Shown here in pieces: positions 31,547-41,033 of a stretch of DNA of 64,000 nt. The notes beneath the pieces are model-generated. The model was not told the DNA's origin. It saw nothing but the letters and a program-made list of their open reading frames with translations, and did not search any database. A program made the position numbers and the translations under genes. Source of the stretch: Candidatus Latescibacterota bacterium (GTDB lineage Bacteria; Krumholzibacteriota; Krumholzibacteriia; WVZY01); NCBI GenBank assembly GCA_011772205.1, contig WVZY01000022.1:186001-250000 (forward strand), in the 5' to 3' direction. Position 1 is the stretch's first letter. Each line of letters starts with the position of its first letter.

Positions 31547-33073
31547 CTAGGTTTTGCTCTCGTCATCCGTAACATGGATTTCCAGGACAAGTTTCAACGG
31601 GATGGTTCTCCTCACCTGTGATCGAGATATCACGACCGGAACCGTGAACGTGAGATCGTCAGGCGTTTTAGAATGAACCTGTACGCTGTCCATGGTAACC
31701 TGGTCATGTTGATCGCTGGTCGGCGCTTGTGCGGTTTGATCATCGCCGACTTTCGCCCGGCACGGGTCAGTAATGAATTCCGCGGCTTCGGTCTCCCCCC
31801 CTTCTTCGGTCTCGGGGGCTTCATCCAATTCGACCACCCTTCCCAACCGGTTTTCCATGTCCATGTCATCCATCGGAGCGAGCTCGCTTTCATCCTCGTC
31901 GCTCTCGGATTTCTGTACCCGGCTTACGGCTTGAGTAATCCTTTCTAGTATTGACTTCGGCCGCTCTGCCGGCTCCTGTTGCGGAAACACTGGGATTTCC
32001 TCTGTTGTCGTCTCTCCTGAACCCTGCTCGTGTTCGGAGGGACTGCCAGGTACCGGCGGGGACGCTGGGGTGCCTTTCTGTGGTGAAGGGACAGATTTCG
32101 CGTCGACCTCCACGGGATCCATCTGTGGGGGAGGAGTTTGCTTCGCTTCGTTCCCCGGAGCTCTGCGAGATGTATCCGCCTGAGGCGAATCAGATGGTTC
32201 GGCGGTGGCTTGCGTCGTCCTCGCCGGCACGTCCAATTCACGGAGGGCCAAATCGATAGCATCGGAAACGGCGCCTCTCTTGCCCGATCTCGAGGCAGAC
32301 GCTGGTTTTGGAGTGGTCGCGGCAGTTTCACTTGGTGAAGACGGTTCCTGCGCGGGCTGCGCGCCCTTTTGTTGAGGTGAATCTGTTGCTTTTTGGTCTT
32401 TGATTGTTTCCAGCGATTGGGATTCCACGGCGACTCGCGGAACTCCCTGTGCTTTTCCCTTTCTTTCGACCCGACGTGCCTCCTCTTCCAACCGTTTTTT
32501 CAGTTCGTTGTACAGCAGGCGCGCGATCCCTTGGAACGTCTCGTAAATTCCCGTGCCATTGGTGGCCACCGCTTCATATGCAGGAACATGAAGGAGATTC
32601 AAATGCTGGTCCAGTTCGGAGAGCGGCATCGCATCTTCGAGATCGCGTTTGTTGTACTGAATAACCCAGGGGATCGTATCCAAGGTTAGGCCATGCTCGT
32701 TCAGGTTCTCTTCAAGGTTGCGGAGGCTTTCGATGTTCTCATTCATTTTCGCACGCGACGAATCGGCAACAAACACCACTGCGTCCGCTCCCTTCAGGAC
32801 GAGCTTCCGAGTGGCGTTGTAGTAAACCTGGCCTGGCACGGTGTACAGGAGGAAGCGCGTACGAAATCCGCTGATATCTCCGAGTTCGAGCGGTAGAAAA
32901 TCAAAGAACAGCGTCCGGTCTGTTCTTGTTTTCATCGAGACCATCTTTCCTTTTACCTGGTCAGGCATTTTGGAATAAATATACTCGAGGTTCGTGGTTT
33001 TGCCGCTCAATCCCGGTCCGTAATAAACAACTTTTGCGTTGATTTCTTCGCCGGAATAATTGAATACGACCAT
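31547..33073 (-). CDS. MglA-like small GTPase with a long disordered tail
   Basis: Residues 1-195 form a complete MglA-type Ras-like GTPase: P-loop GPGLSGKT (19-26), RTDRTLFFDFLPLELG, TVPGQVYYNATRK (switch II), GADAVVFVADSS, and NKRD (141-144). MglA controls polarity and motility in Myxococcus and relatives. Here ~310 residues follow: a Pro/Ser/Thr/Glu-rich, apparently disordered region (~205-465) and a short beta-rich end (LTFTVPVVISRSQVRRTIPLKLVLEI). Canonical MglA stops near residue 195. GGGAG lies 7 nt before the ATG. No MglB (roadblock) gene is seen beside it. Confidence 0.9.
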   Translation of the reverse strand: MVVFNYSGEEINAKVVYYGPGLSGKTTNLEYIYSKMPDQVKGKMVSMKTRTDRTLFFDFLPLELGDISGFRTRFLLYTVPGQVYYNATRKLVLKGADAVVFVADSSRAKMNENIESLRNLEENLNEHGLTLDTIPWVIQYNKRDLEDAMPLSELDQHLNLLHVPAYEAVATNGTGIYETFQGIARLLYNELKKRLEEEARRVERKGKAQGVPRVAVESQSLETIKDQKATDSPQQKGAQPAQEPSSPSETAATTPKPASASRSGKRGAVSDAIDLALRELDVPARTTQATAEPSDSPQADTSRRAPGNEAKQTPPPQMDPVEVDAKSVPSPQKGTPASPPVPGSPSEHEQGSGETTTEEIPVFPQQEPAERPKSILERITQAVSRVQKSESDEDESELAPMDDMDMENRLGRVVELDEAPETEEGGETEAAEFITDPCRAKVGDDQTAQAPTSDQHDQVTMDSVQVHSKTPDDLTFTVPVVISRSQVRRTIPLKLVLEIHVTDDESKT

Positions 33074-33499
33074 CTCGCAGCTCCCTTACGTGGAGATCTC
33101 ACCGGGGCAGTCGACGGACGCGCCGGCCGGACCTTCGAAACCGCGCCGGGTTGACTGATGTAATGGCCAGGGTGAGAAACTCAAGCATCCGAATCCGGCT
33201 ACCCCGGCAACACAAGAAGCCGCAAAGAATGTGCCAACCACCAGCCGCGTTCCTGGGAGCTGGAGAGGTGTAACTCTTTTTTTAGTAGCACGTTATGTGC
33301 ATTCTTCCCGCATTGAACGGCGCTCGCGGACAAGACCGGTCTTGCAATCTGCTGTCTCGCTTGCAAATTTACCGGAACGGCGTTTAGTATCACTCTGCAC
33401 TTACTGCGACTGGCTGTTGATGGAACGGTCACGCATAGGCTCTTGTGATAAGAATTCCCGGTGCCACTCACCGGCTAAGAGATTCGCCAGAATCGCACC
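33074..33499. other. Divergent intergenic region, 426 bp
   Basis: No convincing gene on either strand; two ~90-codon open frames overlap antisense to each other and lack family resemblance. A T7 run (33278-33284) follows two small plus-strand stems (CCAGC/GCTGG and AGAG/CTCT), but no plus-strand gene precedes it. A weak plus-strand promoter, TTGCAA-N18-TAGTAT (33361-33390), could serve the lpxL-like gene. Confidence 0.4.
33361..33390 (+). promoter_or_regulatory. Weak candidate promoter of the lpxL-like cluster
   Basis: TTGCAA (33361-33366), 18-nt spacer, TAGTAT (33385-33390); each hexamer matches the consensus at 4 of 6 positions. It is 110 nt upstream of the start at 33500. Confidence 0.25.
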
Positions 33500-34351
33500 A
33501 TGACCGAAATAGCATTTCAGAAAACCAGAGGTCCTTTCCTGTACAGCCTGACAGCGCGCCTCTTATCCTACACACCACACTGGCTTCTATTCCATGTTTC
33601 CCGGGTAGGTGGTCTTGTTCATTTTCTCGTATCGAGAGAGAAGCGACGATCCTATCTCAGCAATCTCGCAAGTGCAGCGCACATACCTCGAGGATTCAAG
33701 GCGCTGAGAGCATTTCAAAATCATGCGCTGAACGTACTGGAAATATTGAAAGCTACATCCGAGTCTCCGAGTGAGATTATGGAACGCGTAACTATCCAAG
33801 GAAAAGAGCACCTCGACGACGCGCTCAGAACGAGAACAGGTTTGATACTCGTGACGATTCATTCGGGAAATTGGGAACTGTCCGGTCTTGCTCTCGCGCT
33901 CCACGGGTACCCGATCACAACCATTGCTGGCGAACAGCTTCGCGACGACTGGTCCGAATGCGTAAAGGACTGGAAGCGCAAGTACGGAATCCATGTGCTC
34001 TCCCCCGGACGGTCGCTTCGAGACCTGTATAGAGATCTTCAAAACGGGCGCTTCGTTGTTCTCCATATGGATGGGAATCTCTTCTCCGGGGGGACAGAGC
34101 TCACATTCTTAGGCAAGCGCATTCGATTGCCGAGGGGGCCCGCTCATCTCGCTCACGTGGCAGGCGTCCCCATCACTATCGCTGTGTGCAGGCGCAAAGG
34201 GATGAATCACTTGGAGATCTCCGTGAGGGGAACGCTTCCCCCACCTCGATCGGCAGATGCAGAATTCGGAACCACTCACAAGCTTGCTGCAAACGTAGAA
34301 AATTGCATTTTGGAGGACCCCGGGCAGTGGTGTATATTTCGCAGGATGTGA
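33500..34351 (+). CDS. Lysophospholipid/lipid A acyltransferase, LpxL/HtrB family
   Basis: A 283-residue acyltransferase of the LpxL_LpxM family. The catalytic H-x4-E motif is HSGNWE (H121, E126), followed by GLALALHGYPITTIA, a HMDGN block (usually D-Q-R/D-G-N) and TFLGKRIRLPRGPAHLA. In Gram-negatives these inner-membrane enzymes add secondary acyl chains to lipid A. An N-terminal hydrophobic stretch (residues ~25-45) could anchor it. It heads a plus-strand cluster with a GT4 enzyme 21 nt downstream and an MFS transporter. Acylation of another glycolipid (as by PatA with mannosides) is the main alternative. Confidence 0.85.
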   Translation: MTEIAFQKTRGPFLYSLTARLLSYTPHWLLFHVSRVGGLVHFLVSREKRRSYLSNLASAAHIPRGFKALRAFQNHALNVLEILKATSESPSEIMERVTIQGKEHLDDALRTRTGLILVTIHSGNWELSGLALALHGYPITTIAGEQLRDDWSECVKDWKRKYGIHVLSPGRSLRDLYRDLQNGRFVVLHMDGNLFSGGTELTFLGKRIRLPRGPAHLAHVAGVPITIAVCRRKGMNHLEISVRGTLPPPRSADAEFGTTHKLAANVENCILEDPGQWCIFRRM

Positions 34352-34372
34352 GCAAAACTGGGGGAGATTTCG

Positions 34373-35539
34373 ATGAAGATTGCTGTCGTCACTCAATCTT
34401 ACTATCCTCGACCGGGTGGCGTCACTGAACATGCGCATCACACCGCATTGGAGCTTCGAAAACGCGGACACACCGTTTCGATTTTCACAGCTAACTTCGG
34501 CTCGGATCCACATGCGGATCCTGGAGTATTACGTTTCGGCAGGAACGTCCTGGTCCCCCATCACGGGGCTTGGGTTAACATGACCGTCGGCATGCGTCTC
34601 GGCAGACAATTACGAGACGCTCTTAGGGAATTCGATCCAAACATCGTTCACACTCACTGCCCCCTCGTTCCCACTCTTCCGCTGTTTGCCATACACACGG
34701 CCCCTTCGAACGCCGCAATCGTAGGGACCTTCCACGCGGCCGCAGAAACTAGCCCCGGATACAGCCTCTTCAGGCGACCTCTGGCCAAATTCGCCGAGCG
34801 AATCCACACACGAATCGCCGTGTCCGAAGCGGCACGCTGCCTCGCACAGAAATATTTCCCTGGGCGCTATGAGGTCCTGCCCAATGGAATCGACTGCCAG
34901 CGCTTTGCGCCCCGCATTGAACCTTTTGAACGTTTCCAGGATGATGCGTTCAATGTTCTCTTTGTTGGCAGGATGGATAGGCGCAAGGGTCTCAAATACC
35001 TCTTCAGCGCGATCTCGATCGTAGCAAACGCAACCAGCAAACGCGTTCGGCTGATCGTGGTAGGGGAAAACAGCCTTCGGAGATACTTGTTGCCGAGACT
35101 GGACCGCAAGGTTGAACTTCATTTCGCAGGGATCGTTTCGAGAGATATCCTCCCAAGATACTATGCATCCTGTGATATATTCTGCTCTCCCGCCGTAGAA
35201 AAGGAAAGCTTTGGCATCGTCCTGCTCGAAGCAATGGCATCAGGAGTGCCTGTAGTGGGAACATCGATTCCTGGATACCTGAGCCTTCTCGAGCACGGGC
35301 AGAATGCGCTCGTCGTCCCACCGCGGGACCCGCAGTCTTTCGCCGATGCAATTATCCACCTGCTGGAAGATGATTTGCTTAGACTAAAACTGCGGAAGCG
35401 TGGCATCGAATTCGCCGGGCAATTCAGGTGGGATCTGATCACGGCCCGCTTGGAACAGCTTTACCGTGACACGCTTTCGCAAGGTCGAGCTGAGATTCCC
35501 ATCGAAGAAACTTACAAAAGTGCCAACCTAACCGTGTAG
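34373..35539 (+). CDS. GT4-family glycosyltransferase
   Basis: A GT-B fold transferase of 388 residues. N-terminal MKIAVVTQSYYPRPGGVTEHAHHTALELRKRGHTV is typical of the PimA-like GT4 branch. The nucleotide-sugar side has FVGRMDRRKGLKYL and ESFGIVLLEAMASGVPVVGT (the E-x7-E motif). GGGGGAG precedes the ATG by 6 nt. Its pairing with an LpxL-like acyltransferase recalls PimA-PatA, so glycolipid assembly is plausible; acceptor and sugar are unknown. Confidence 0.9.
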   Translation: MKIAVVTQSYYPRPGGVTEHAHHTALELRKRGHTVSIFTANFGSDPHADPGVLRFGRNVLVPHHGAWVNMTVGMRLGRQLRDALREFDPNIVHTHCPLVPTLPLFAIHTAPSNAAIVGTFHAAAETSPGYSLFRRPLAKFAERIHTRIAVSEAARCLAQKYFPGRYEVLPNGIDCQRFAPRIEPFERFQDDAFNVLFVGRMDRRKGLKYLFSAISIVANATSKRVRLIVVGENSLRRYLLPRLDRKVELHFAGIVSRDILPRYYASCDIFCSPAVEKESFGIVLLEAMASGVPVVGTSIPGYLSLLEHGQNALVVPPRDPQSFADAIIHLLEDDLLRLKLRKRGIEFAGQFRWDLITARLEQLYRDTLSQGRAEIPIEETYKSANLTV

Positions 35540-35552
35540 GGACGTTCGGACC

Positions 35553-36794
35553 GTGGCGAGACATCTCAGACTCTGCTTCTATGCATTCGCGCTCGCCCAG
35601 CTGATTTCTATTTTCGGGGATCGTCTCAACCAATTCTCCGTGGTCGGAATGGTGGGGAAGCTCGAACCCGGATCGAGCGTTGAGCTTCTCAAACTATCCC
35701 TCTTCATGCATGTCCCCATCCTGCTTTTCGCTCCGCTTTTCGGTGCACTTCTCGACCGCTGGAGCCGGGCGTGGGTGCTCATCATTGTTGACCTCCTGAG
35801 AGGGATCATCGTCGCACTGATCCCCTCACTTTTTTATCTTGTCGGTAATCTCTACGCCTTCTATGGACCGGTAATGCTCCTCTCCTTGGCGAACCTACTC
35901 TTTTCGCCGGCCAAGTCTGCGATCATCCCAGAAATCGTTCCCGAGAAACAGCTCTTTCAAGTGAATGCGGCGCTCTGGGGATTCGGAATTGTTGCGACGA
36001 TAGCTGGATTCATCATGGGAGGCTGGCTGTTCGATTACCGCTCATGGGAGTGGACCTTTTACTGCGACGCGGCGAGCTACTTGGCTTCCGTCCTTCTGCT
36101 TCTTCCTCTCCTCATGCTTCCCTTTGCTCCGAGACCGGCACCTGCGCAGAAAACGGTTCCGATGGGATGGGGTAATAAAATGCTGTCCGGTATACGAGAG
36201 TTCGCGTTTTCAATAAAAGATGGTGCCGTGCTGATCAAGGAGAGTAGAGTCATCGCTTTGAATCTGATCGCGCAGACATTCATTTTCTCGTTGGCCGGAT
36301 GGTTGTATGTAATTGGCATCGCTCATTTACAAGAAGTATTCCCGCCGGGCCGGACGATCTTCTTGAGTATTGCCGGGGCGGCTGGGACCGTTGGGCTGCT
36401 TGGGGGTTCGATTGCAGCAAGCGTATTTCGGGAACGTCTTGCATATAACCGGACGATATCGGTTGGAGCTTTGCTGATGGGTGTCAGTCTCATCGGGCTT
36501 GCCAAGACCGAAACCCCCATTTCGCTTGCCATTTGGTGTGCTCTCATGGGCGCATCCGTTTCACCTGCTATCATTCTTACAGAAACACTTCTGCAAAAGC
36601 ACATCCCCCTGGAGTTTAGAGGAAGGGTGTTCTCTGCTCGGGAAGCGCTTACAAAAATGGCATTTCTAGGGTTCTCCATCGCCGCAGCCGTGGCAGATGC
36701 ATTCTTCGACAAAGGTCCTATTCTCATTGCTTTAGGCCTGTTTCTTGCATTGTTCGGTGTCGTATTGGAGCGCTCGAAGTGGGCACGAGTCTGA
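35553..36794 (+). CDS. MFS transporter
   Basis: A 413-residue major facilitator protein with about 12 hydrophobic segments. The loop after helix 2 reads GALLDRWSRAWVLIIVDLLRG, matching the MFS A-motif area of the MFS_3/enterobactin-exporter-like drug or lysolipid transporter group. Also seen are LVGNLYAFYGPVMLLSLANLLFSPAKSAIIPEIVP and the symmetrical LEFRGRVFSAREALTKM. Start is GTG (35553), 13 nt after the glycosyltransferase stop. Substrate unknown; a lysophospholipid transporter role would fit the neighbours. Confidence 0.88.
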   Translation: MARHLRLCFYAFALAQLISIFGDRLNQFSVVGMVGKLEPGSSVELLKLSLFMHVPILLFAPLFGALLDRWSRAWVLIIVDLLRGIIVALIPSLFYLVGNLYAFYGPVMLLSLANLLFSPAKSAIIPEIVPEKQLFQVNAALWGFGIVATIAGFIMGGWLFDYRSWEWTFYCDAASYLASVLLLLPLLMLPFAPRPAPAQKTVPMGWGNKMLSGIREFAFSIKDGAVLIKESRVIALNLIAQTFIFSLAGWLYVIGIAHLQEVFPPGRTIFLSIAGAAGTVGLLGGSIAASVFRERLAYNRTISVGALLMGVSLIGLAKTETPISLAIWCALMGASVSPAIILTETLLQKHIPLEFRGRVFSAREALTKMAFLGFSIAAAVADAFFDKGPILIALGLFLALFGVVLERSKWARV

Positions 36795-36894
36795 GTGCCA
36801 AATCGCATCCGAAATGGCGTATTTACAAACTACCGGAAGGTCTCCAATAGCTACGCGTTCCACGATAGTAAATGGTTGAGGTGGTGACACAAAC

Positions 36895-37335
36895 ATGAGC
36901 ATCGTTGAGAAAATGCTGACTGAAATGTTCGTCAGACTCCTCAATATAGAGATCTCCCCAAGAGTCATGGAGAAACTCGTTCCTGTCATCGAAGGGGTAA
37001 CCGAAAAGATCCATGGCACGCTGGATCTCGATACGGTCCAAGGTCAGAACACATTCCGCGCGCTGATTTGCAGCATGGTAGCGCATGGCTGGGGACTTGG
37101 GATGCATCCCGATAACAATCCGGAAACGAACAACGATGGAAAAGCCCTCGAAGTAAAGGTCTGCAAAGATATTCTCGTGCCGATGGAGACGTTAAAGTCC
37201 ATCAGATATGTCAAGAAAGATCAATACGGGCGTGTCAAAAAAGCACTTTTCGAGCCGGACCAGAATGCACGCATCTGGAGCCAAATCGATGGAATGCTGG
37301 AGCAGCTGGCAAAAGAAAAATGGCAGGACGATTAG
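36895..37335 (+). CDS. Uncharacterised 146-residue soluble protein
   Basis: Not recognised. There is no signal peptide or membrane helix. The N-terminal half is helical (MSIVEKMLTEMFVRLLNIEI...VMEKLVPVIEGVTEKI). A Gly/His/Asn-rich middle (MVAHGWGLGMHPDNNPETNN) is followed by a basic segment and a helical end. GAGGTGGTG lies upstream of the ATG. Its stop overlaps the stop of the convergent kinase gene within four bases (37332-37335). Codon use looks like that of its neighbours. Confidence 0.7.
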   Translation: MSIVEKMLTEMFVRLLNIEISPRVMEKLVPVIEGVTEKIHGTLDLDTVQGQNTFRALICSMVAHGWGLGMHPDNNPETNNDGKALEVKVCKDILVPMETLKSIRYVKKDQYGRVKKALFEPDQNARIWSQIDGMLEQLAKEKWQDD

Positions 37336-38231
37336 CCGTTCTTCTGTCTGAGTCCGGGATTCCGTTTTTCCAATTCCACCACCGTCCCACCCTCCTTGAA
37401 GGTAACGCTATCCATGATGCTCTTCATGAGATAGACGCCTCTTCCCGAAGAACGTAGCAAATTTTCTCCTTCAGTAGGATTCTCCACACTCCGTGTATCG
37501 AAGCCGCTTCCCTGGTCCCTCACCCGCATTTTGAAGCGTGAATGGCTGATGTAAACTTGCACGCTGACCTTTTTCTCAGGATCCGAACCGTTGCCATGGA
37601 TGATCGCATTCGTCAGAGCCTCGTCGCAGGCAAGAGGAATGTTTATCCGGCTGTCCGATACGGGAAAAGCAAATTCTTTCAATAGTAGCGAGATGAAGTG
37701 GTTGAATCCCAGAACGTATGAGAGGTCGCCCGGCAAAAGGAAATCGACCCGCATCTGGCCTCTCTTGAGAAGGTCGGGGTGTTTCTTGAACTGAGGTACG
37801 TTTGGGAGGGCCGCGGCGATCTCCCTCGTGATATTCACGTCGGAAAAGGGCGGGAGAAGGATGTTTTGAACGCCCAACGATTGGAGCCTCAACAGGCTTC
37901 GCTGTTCGCAAGTTTCAAGAAGCACAACAAAAAAGATTTGGGGATAGTCGAGCTTGCAGATCCGGAGATCTGGAGCATCCACAGCATCGCCGTCCTTCTC
38001 AACGATCAACACAACGGCAACGCTAAGCTTCCCGATCCTCGAAAGTGCCTTGGCGAGATCGGAAATTGTCGAGAAGACCTCGAATTGCTTCGGAACATCC
38101 TCGCATTCGGCAAGGACGCGATTCATATAACCGCGATCGCTCGATACGATGTATACGGCTGGATTACGGATGCGCGAATTATTAGTCCCTGCACCCGCCG
38201 AAATTGTGCGATCAAAAAACCTTCTGGCCAT
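37332..38231 (-). CDS. RsbW-like serine kinase/ATPase fused to a degenerate receiver domain
   Basis: Residues ~24-140 have the size and pattern of a response-regulator receiver (AVYIVSSDRGYMNRVLAE...LLETCEQRSLLRLQSLGVQNILLPPF). However, the phospho-acceptor strand reads VVLIVEKDG and the conserved Lys is Pro (LLPPF, ~125-129), so it should not be phosphorylated normally. Residues ~160-290 form a GHKL ATPase of the anti-sigma/RsbW type: N-box DEALTNAIIHGNGS (203-216), DQGSGFD (239-245), SSGRGVYLMK (261-270). It overlaps the zinc-ribbon gene by 20 bp. It probably acts in a partner-switching pathway; no anti-anti-sigma gene is nearby. Confidence 0.82.
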   Translation of the reverse strand: MARRFFDRTISAGAGTNNSRIRNPAVYIVSSDRGYMNRVLAECEDVPKQFEVFSTISDLAKALSRIGKLSVAVVLIVEKDGDAVDAPDLRICKLDYPQIFFVVLLETCEQRSLLRLQSLGVQNILLPPFSDVNITREIAAALPNVPQFKKHPDLLKRGQMRVDFLLPGDLSYVLGFNHFISLLLKEFAFPVSDSRINIPLACDEALTNAIIHGNGSDPEKKVSVQVYISHSRFKMRVRDQGSGFDTRSVENPTEGENLLRSSGRGVYLMKSIMDSVTFKEGGTVVELEKRNPGLRQKNG

Positions 38232-38712
38232 CAGCCAAGATCTCGTTCAGTGCTTCTTTGAAAAAGTTGGTCGAGCTTGCGACTTCGGGCCCCACTTTTT
38301 CCTTATAGAGCTCCCACGATTTCTTGATCTCCTCACCGAGTACCGACATCAGGTTGCCATCGATGAGAGCCTGGTCCCTTTTTTCCCGATTATAACAAAG
38401 GATGTCGGATACGAGCACCCTGGCAAGGCGTTTCGCTCGTTCTTCTTTGGTCCGACTTTTGGACTTTTTGGCTTTTGGCGCAGGGGTGGCGGGTGGGACC
38501 TCCACATGAGCAGGGGCTTCTTTGCTGGCTGCGGGTACATCCTGACCGGGCGCTGCAGCCCCCGCCGGCGCCGGAGCGGCAACCTTATGTTTTTGGGGAG
38601 ACAACATGAAGATAGCTTTGCACTTCGGGCACTGCACCTTAATGGGCTTCGGGGGCATCTTCGATTCGGGAAGCAGATACTTCGCGCTACAGCTCTGGCA
38701 TTGGATAATCAT
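38212..38712 (-). CDS. MJ0042-type zinc-ribbon protein with linker and helical C-terminus
   Basis: About 166 residues from the ATG at 38712. The N-terminal zinc finger has four Cys (C5, C8, C28, C31; CQSC...CPKC), the MJ0042/zinc_ribbon_5 pattern often found at the front of regulators in myxobacteria and relatives. An Ala/Pro-rich linker and a Lys-rich stretch (KAKKSKSRTKEERAKR) come next, then an ~80-residue helical domain (LARVLVSDILCYNREKRDQALIDGNLMSVLGEEIKKSWELY) that may be an oligomerisation or binding module. It overlaps the pseudo-receiver kinase gene, suggesting a joint regulatory role. Confidence 0.8.
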   Translation of the reverse strand: MIIQCQSCSAKYLLPESKMPPKPIKVQCPKCKAIFMLSPQKHKVAAPAPAGAAAPGQDVPAASKEAPAHVEVPPATPAPKAKKSKSRTKEERAKRLARVLVSDILCYNREKRDQALIDGNLMSVLGEEIKKSWELYKEKVGPEVASSTNFFKEALNEILADGQKVF

Positions 38713-38867
38713 TCGCAGCCGCCCTTTCTCGTTTCGAGGACCAAATCCGGTCCCCGAACCCAAAAATGCACAGTTACTCCGATAATTCGCAATAGCTTAT
38801 CGCCGCGGTCGGTTTTTCCCGCCACATTCGCTGGAAATAGCAACTATCAAGCCAAATTTCGGTGATT

Positions 38868-40970
38868 TCAGCCGACTGTCCACAAGGCGATTCTCTCTTC
38901 GACGATCTTCTTGAGATAATCCCTGCACCTATTGCCATCGGGTCCTTTCAGCGACGGATCCGCGTCGAGAAGCCTCTTCACATGTTGGCTGGCCGCTTCC
39001 ACCAGATCCCTGTCAACGAGTGGATTCGCCACCTTAAAGCCGGGGACTCCATGTTGCCGCACGCCAAAGAACTCTCCTGGGCCGCGGTGCTTTAGATCCT
39101 CCTCTGCGATTTTAAAGCCGTCATCGAGTCTTGTAAAGATTTTGAGACGCGCATTCGAACTCGCCGACATCCCCTCGTTCTGAACGAGAAAACAATAGCC
39201 TGGATCATCTCCCCGGCCCACCCTGCCCCTTAGCTGATGGAGTTGCGATAGCCCGAACCGTTCCGGATGGTGCACGACCATAATAGTGGCCTCAGGTACA
39301 TGAACGCCCACCTCCACGACAGTGGTCGTCACGAGAAGCCGGGTATTCCCGGATGCGAAATCCTCCATCGCCGCCCTCTTCTCTTCGAACGATTTCTTTC
39401 CATGAAGCAGCCCAAGGGGAATATCTTCGAATACACCCTCCGCCAGCGACTCGTATGCCGATACGGCCGCTTCCAGGTCTTGTTTCTCCGTCTCTTCGAT
39501 GAGGGGGTAGAGAAAATAAGCCCTCGCTTTTTTCCGGATTTCGTCGTGGACGAAGGAATACATCGCTTCGCGCTTCTCTGGTGGAACAAGGCGCGTTCGA
39601 ACCCGTTGCCTTCCCGGCGGCATCTCATCGATTACCGAAAGATCCAGGTCGGCGTACGCCGTCAGGGCCAGCGTCCTCGGAATCGGAGTTGCCGTCATCA
39701 CCAGCATATGCGGGGGGCGCTCTCCCCCGAGCAGAGCGGCTCGCTGTCGAACGCCGAAGCGATGCTGCTCATCGATCACAACCGCGCCAAGGTTCCGGAA
39801 TCCGACCATTTCCTGTATCAGAGCGTGTGTCCCGATAACCACGGGAATATCGCCAGCTTTTATCGATTGATGGAGCTTTCGTTTTTCTGAAGACTTGAGA
39901 GCCCCAATGAGCAGAGCAACGGGCACGCCGACCGCCTCGAAAGGTGCTCGCAGAGTTTCTATATGTTGCACGGCGAGGACTTCCGTTGGCACCATCATCG
40001 CCGCTTGGTAACCCGCCTCGACGGCGGCAAGGAGGGCGGCGCCGGCCACGATTGTTTTCCCAGACCCCACCTCTCCCTGGAGCAACCGGTTCATCCCACG
40101 ATCCCCGCTCAGATCGCCGTGGATGTCATCCAGCACCCTCCGCTGGGCGCGGGTGAGCTCGAACGGCAGCGCCCTCAGGAACTTTTTCTCGAGCTCGAAA
40201 CCGATCCGGATCCTGGGATTCCTCCGCTTATCCGATCGACTCCTTCTCTGAAGGGAGAAAATAAGCTGGAGATAAAAGAGTTCCTCGAGCTTTATTCGCC
40301 TCAGCGCGTTGCCGTAACTGTCCCGATCTTCGGGAAAATGGAGGGTTCGAAGGGCCTCGTATCTGGAGGGGTAACTACCTGAAGAAACGATGGATTCGGG
40401 GAGATTCTCGCAGATCAGCCTCCGGTAATCATGGAGGGTTCTCGAGATAATACCGCGGAGAAACCGCTGGGAGAGCCCGCGCGTAAGTGGGTAGACCGGC
40501 ACGATTCGGCCGGTGCTGAGCAGCTCTTCTCCCAGTGTATCACCCAGCAGCTCGAATTCCGGATTGACCACCTGCCTCGCTCCGCGGTAATAGCTGAGCT
40601 CTCCGCTCATGACAGCTTCCCGACCGGGCTTGACGTGCCTGGCTATGTATGGCTGGTTGAACCATACGACCTGAATGATTCCCGTATCATCACCGACTGC
40701 GGCGGTGACGATCGTTCTCCCGCGTCTCAAGTCTCGCTGAGAGACGGTAAGAATCTGACCGAGGAACGTGGTTTCCTCGCCGGACCGGAGGTCGGCTATC
40801 TTAGAGATGTTGCGCCTATCATAATATTTTCGCGGGAAATGCGTGAGGAGGTTCTCAACGGTCTCGATCCCCAGCCGACGCAGTATCGCGGCGCGGACGG
40901 GTCCGACCCCCTTGAGATATTGGCAGTAGTCAGATATAGAGCGCTGCCTTTTTTCTGTTTGCCCGCGCAC
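38868..40970 (-). CDS. recG: ATP-dependent DNA helicase RecG
   Basis: Branch-migrating helicase for stalled forks and Holliday junctions; 700 residues. The N-terminal wedge/OB domain reads [35 protein letters not shown]. Helicase motifs include GEVGSGKT (Walker A), [14 protein letters not shown] (DEQH box), [52 protein letters not shown] start (40968-40970) with AAGGA just upstream. Divergent from rpmB across 63 bp. Confidence 0.98.
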   Translation of the reverse strand: MRGQTEKRQRSISDYCQYLKGVGPVRAAILRRLGIETVENLLTHFPRKYYDRRNISKIADLRSGEETTFLGQILTVSQRDLRRGRTIVTAAVGDDTGIIQVVWFNQPYIARHVKPGREAVMSGELSYYRGARQVVNPEFELLGDTLGEELLSTGRIVPVYPLTRGLSQRFLRGIISRTLHDYRRLICENLPESIVSSGSYPSRYEALRTLHFPEDRDSYGNALRRIKLEELFYLQLIFSLQRRSRSDKRRNPRIRIGFELEKKFLRALPFELTRAQRRVLDDIHGDLSGDRGMNRLLQGEVGSGKTIVAGAALLAAVEAGYQAAMMVPTEVLAVQHIETLRAPFEAVGVPVALLIGALKSSEKRKLHQSIKAGDIPVVIGTHALIQEMVGFRNLGAVVIDEQHRFGVRQRAALLGGERPPHMLVMTATPIPRTLALTAYADLDLSVIDEMPPGRQRVRTRLVPPEKREAMYSFVHDEIRKKARAYFLYPLIEETEKQDLEAAVSAYESLAEGVFEDIPLGLLHGKKSFEEKRAAMEDFASGNTRLLVTTTVVEVGVHVPEATIMVVHHPERFGLSQLHQLRGRVGRGDDPGYCFLVQNEGMSASSNARLKIFTRLDDGFKIAEEDLKHRGPGEFFGVRQHGVPGFKVANPLVDRDLVEAASQHVKRLLDADPSLKGPDGNRCRDYLKKIVEERIALWTVG

Positions 40971-41033
40971 TGGTCCTTGCCTTTTCGAGTCAGCTCTGTT
41001 ATTTTATTCGATACTTTACAGGAGGTCCATATA

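Noticed and set aside
33199-33503. Two ~90-codon frames in the MglA-lpxL spacer
   Set aside because: They are antisense to each other, lack ribosome sites and have no family resemblance.
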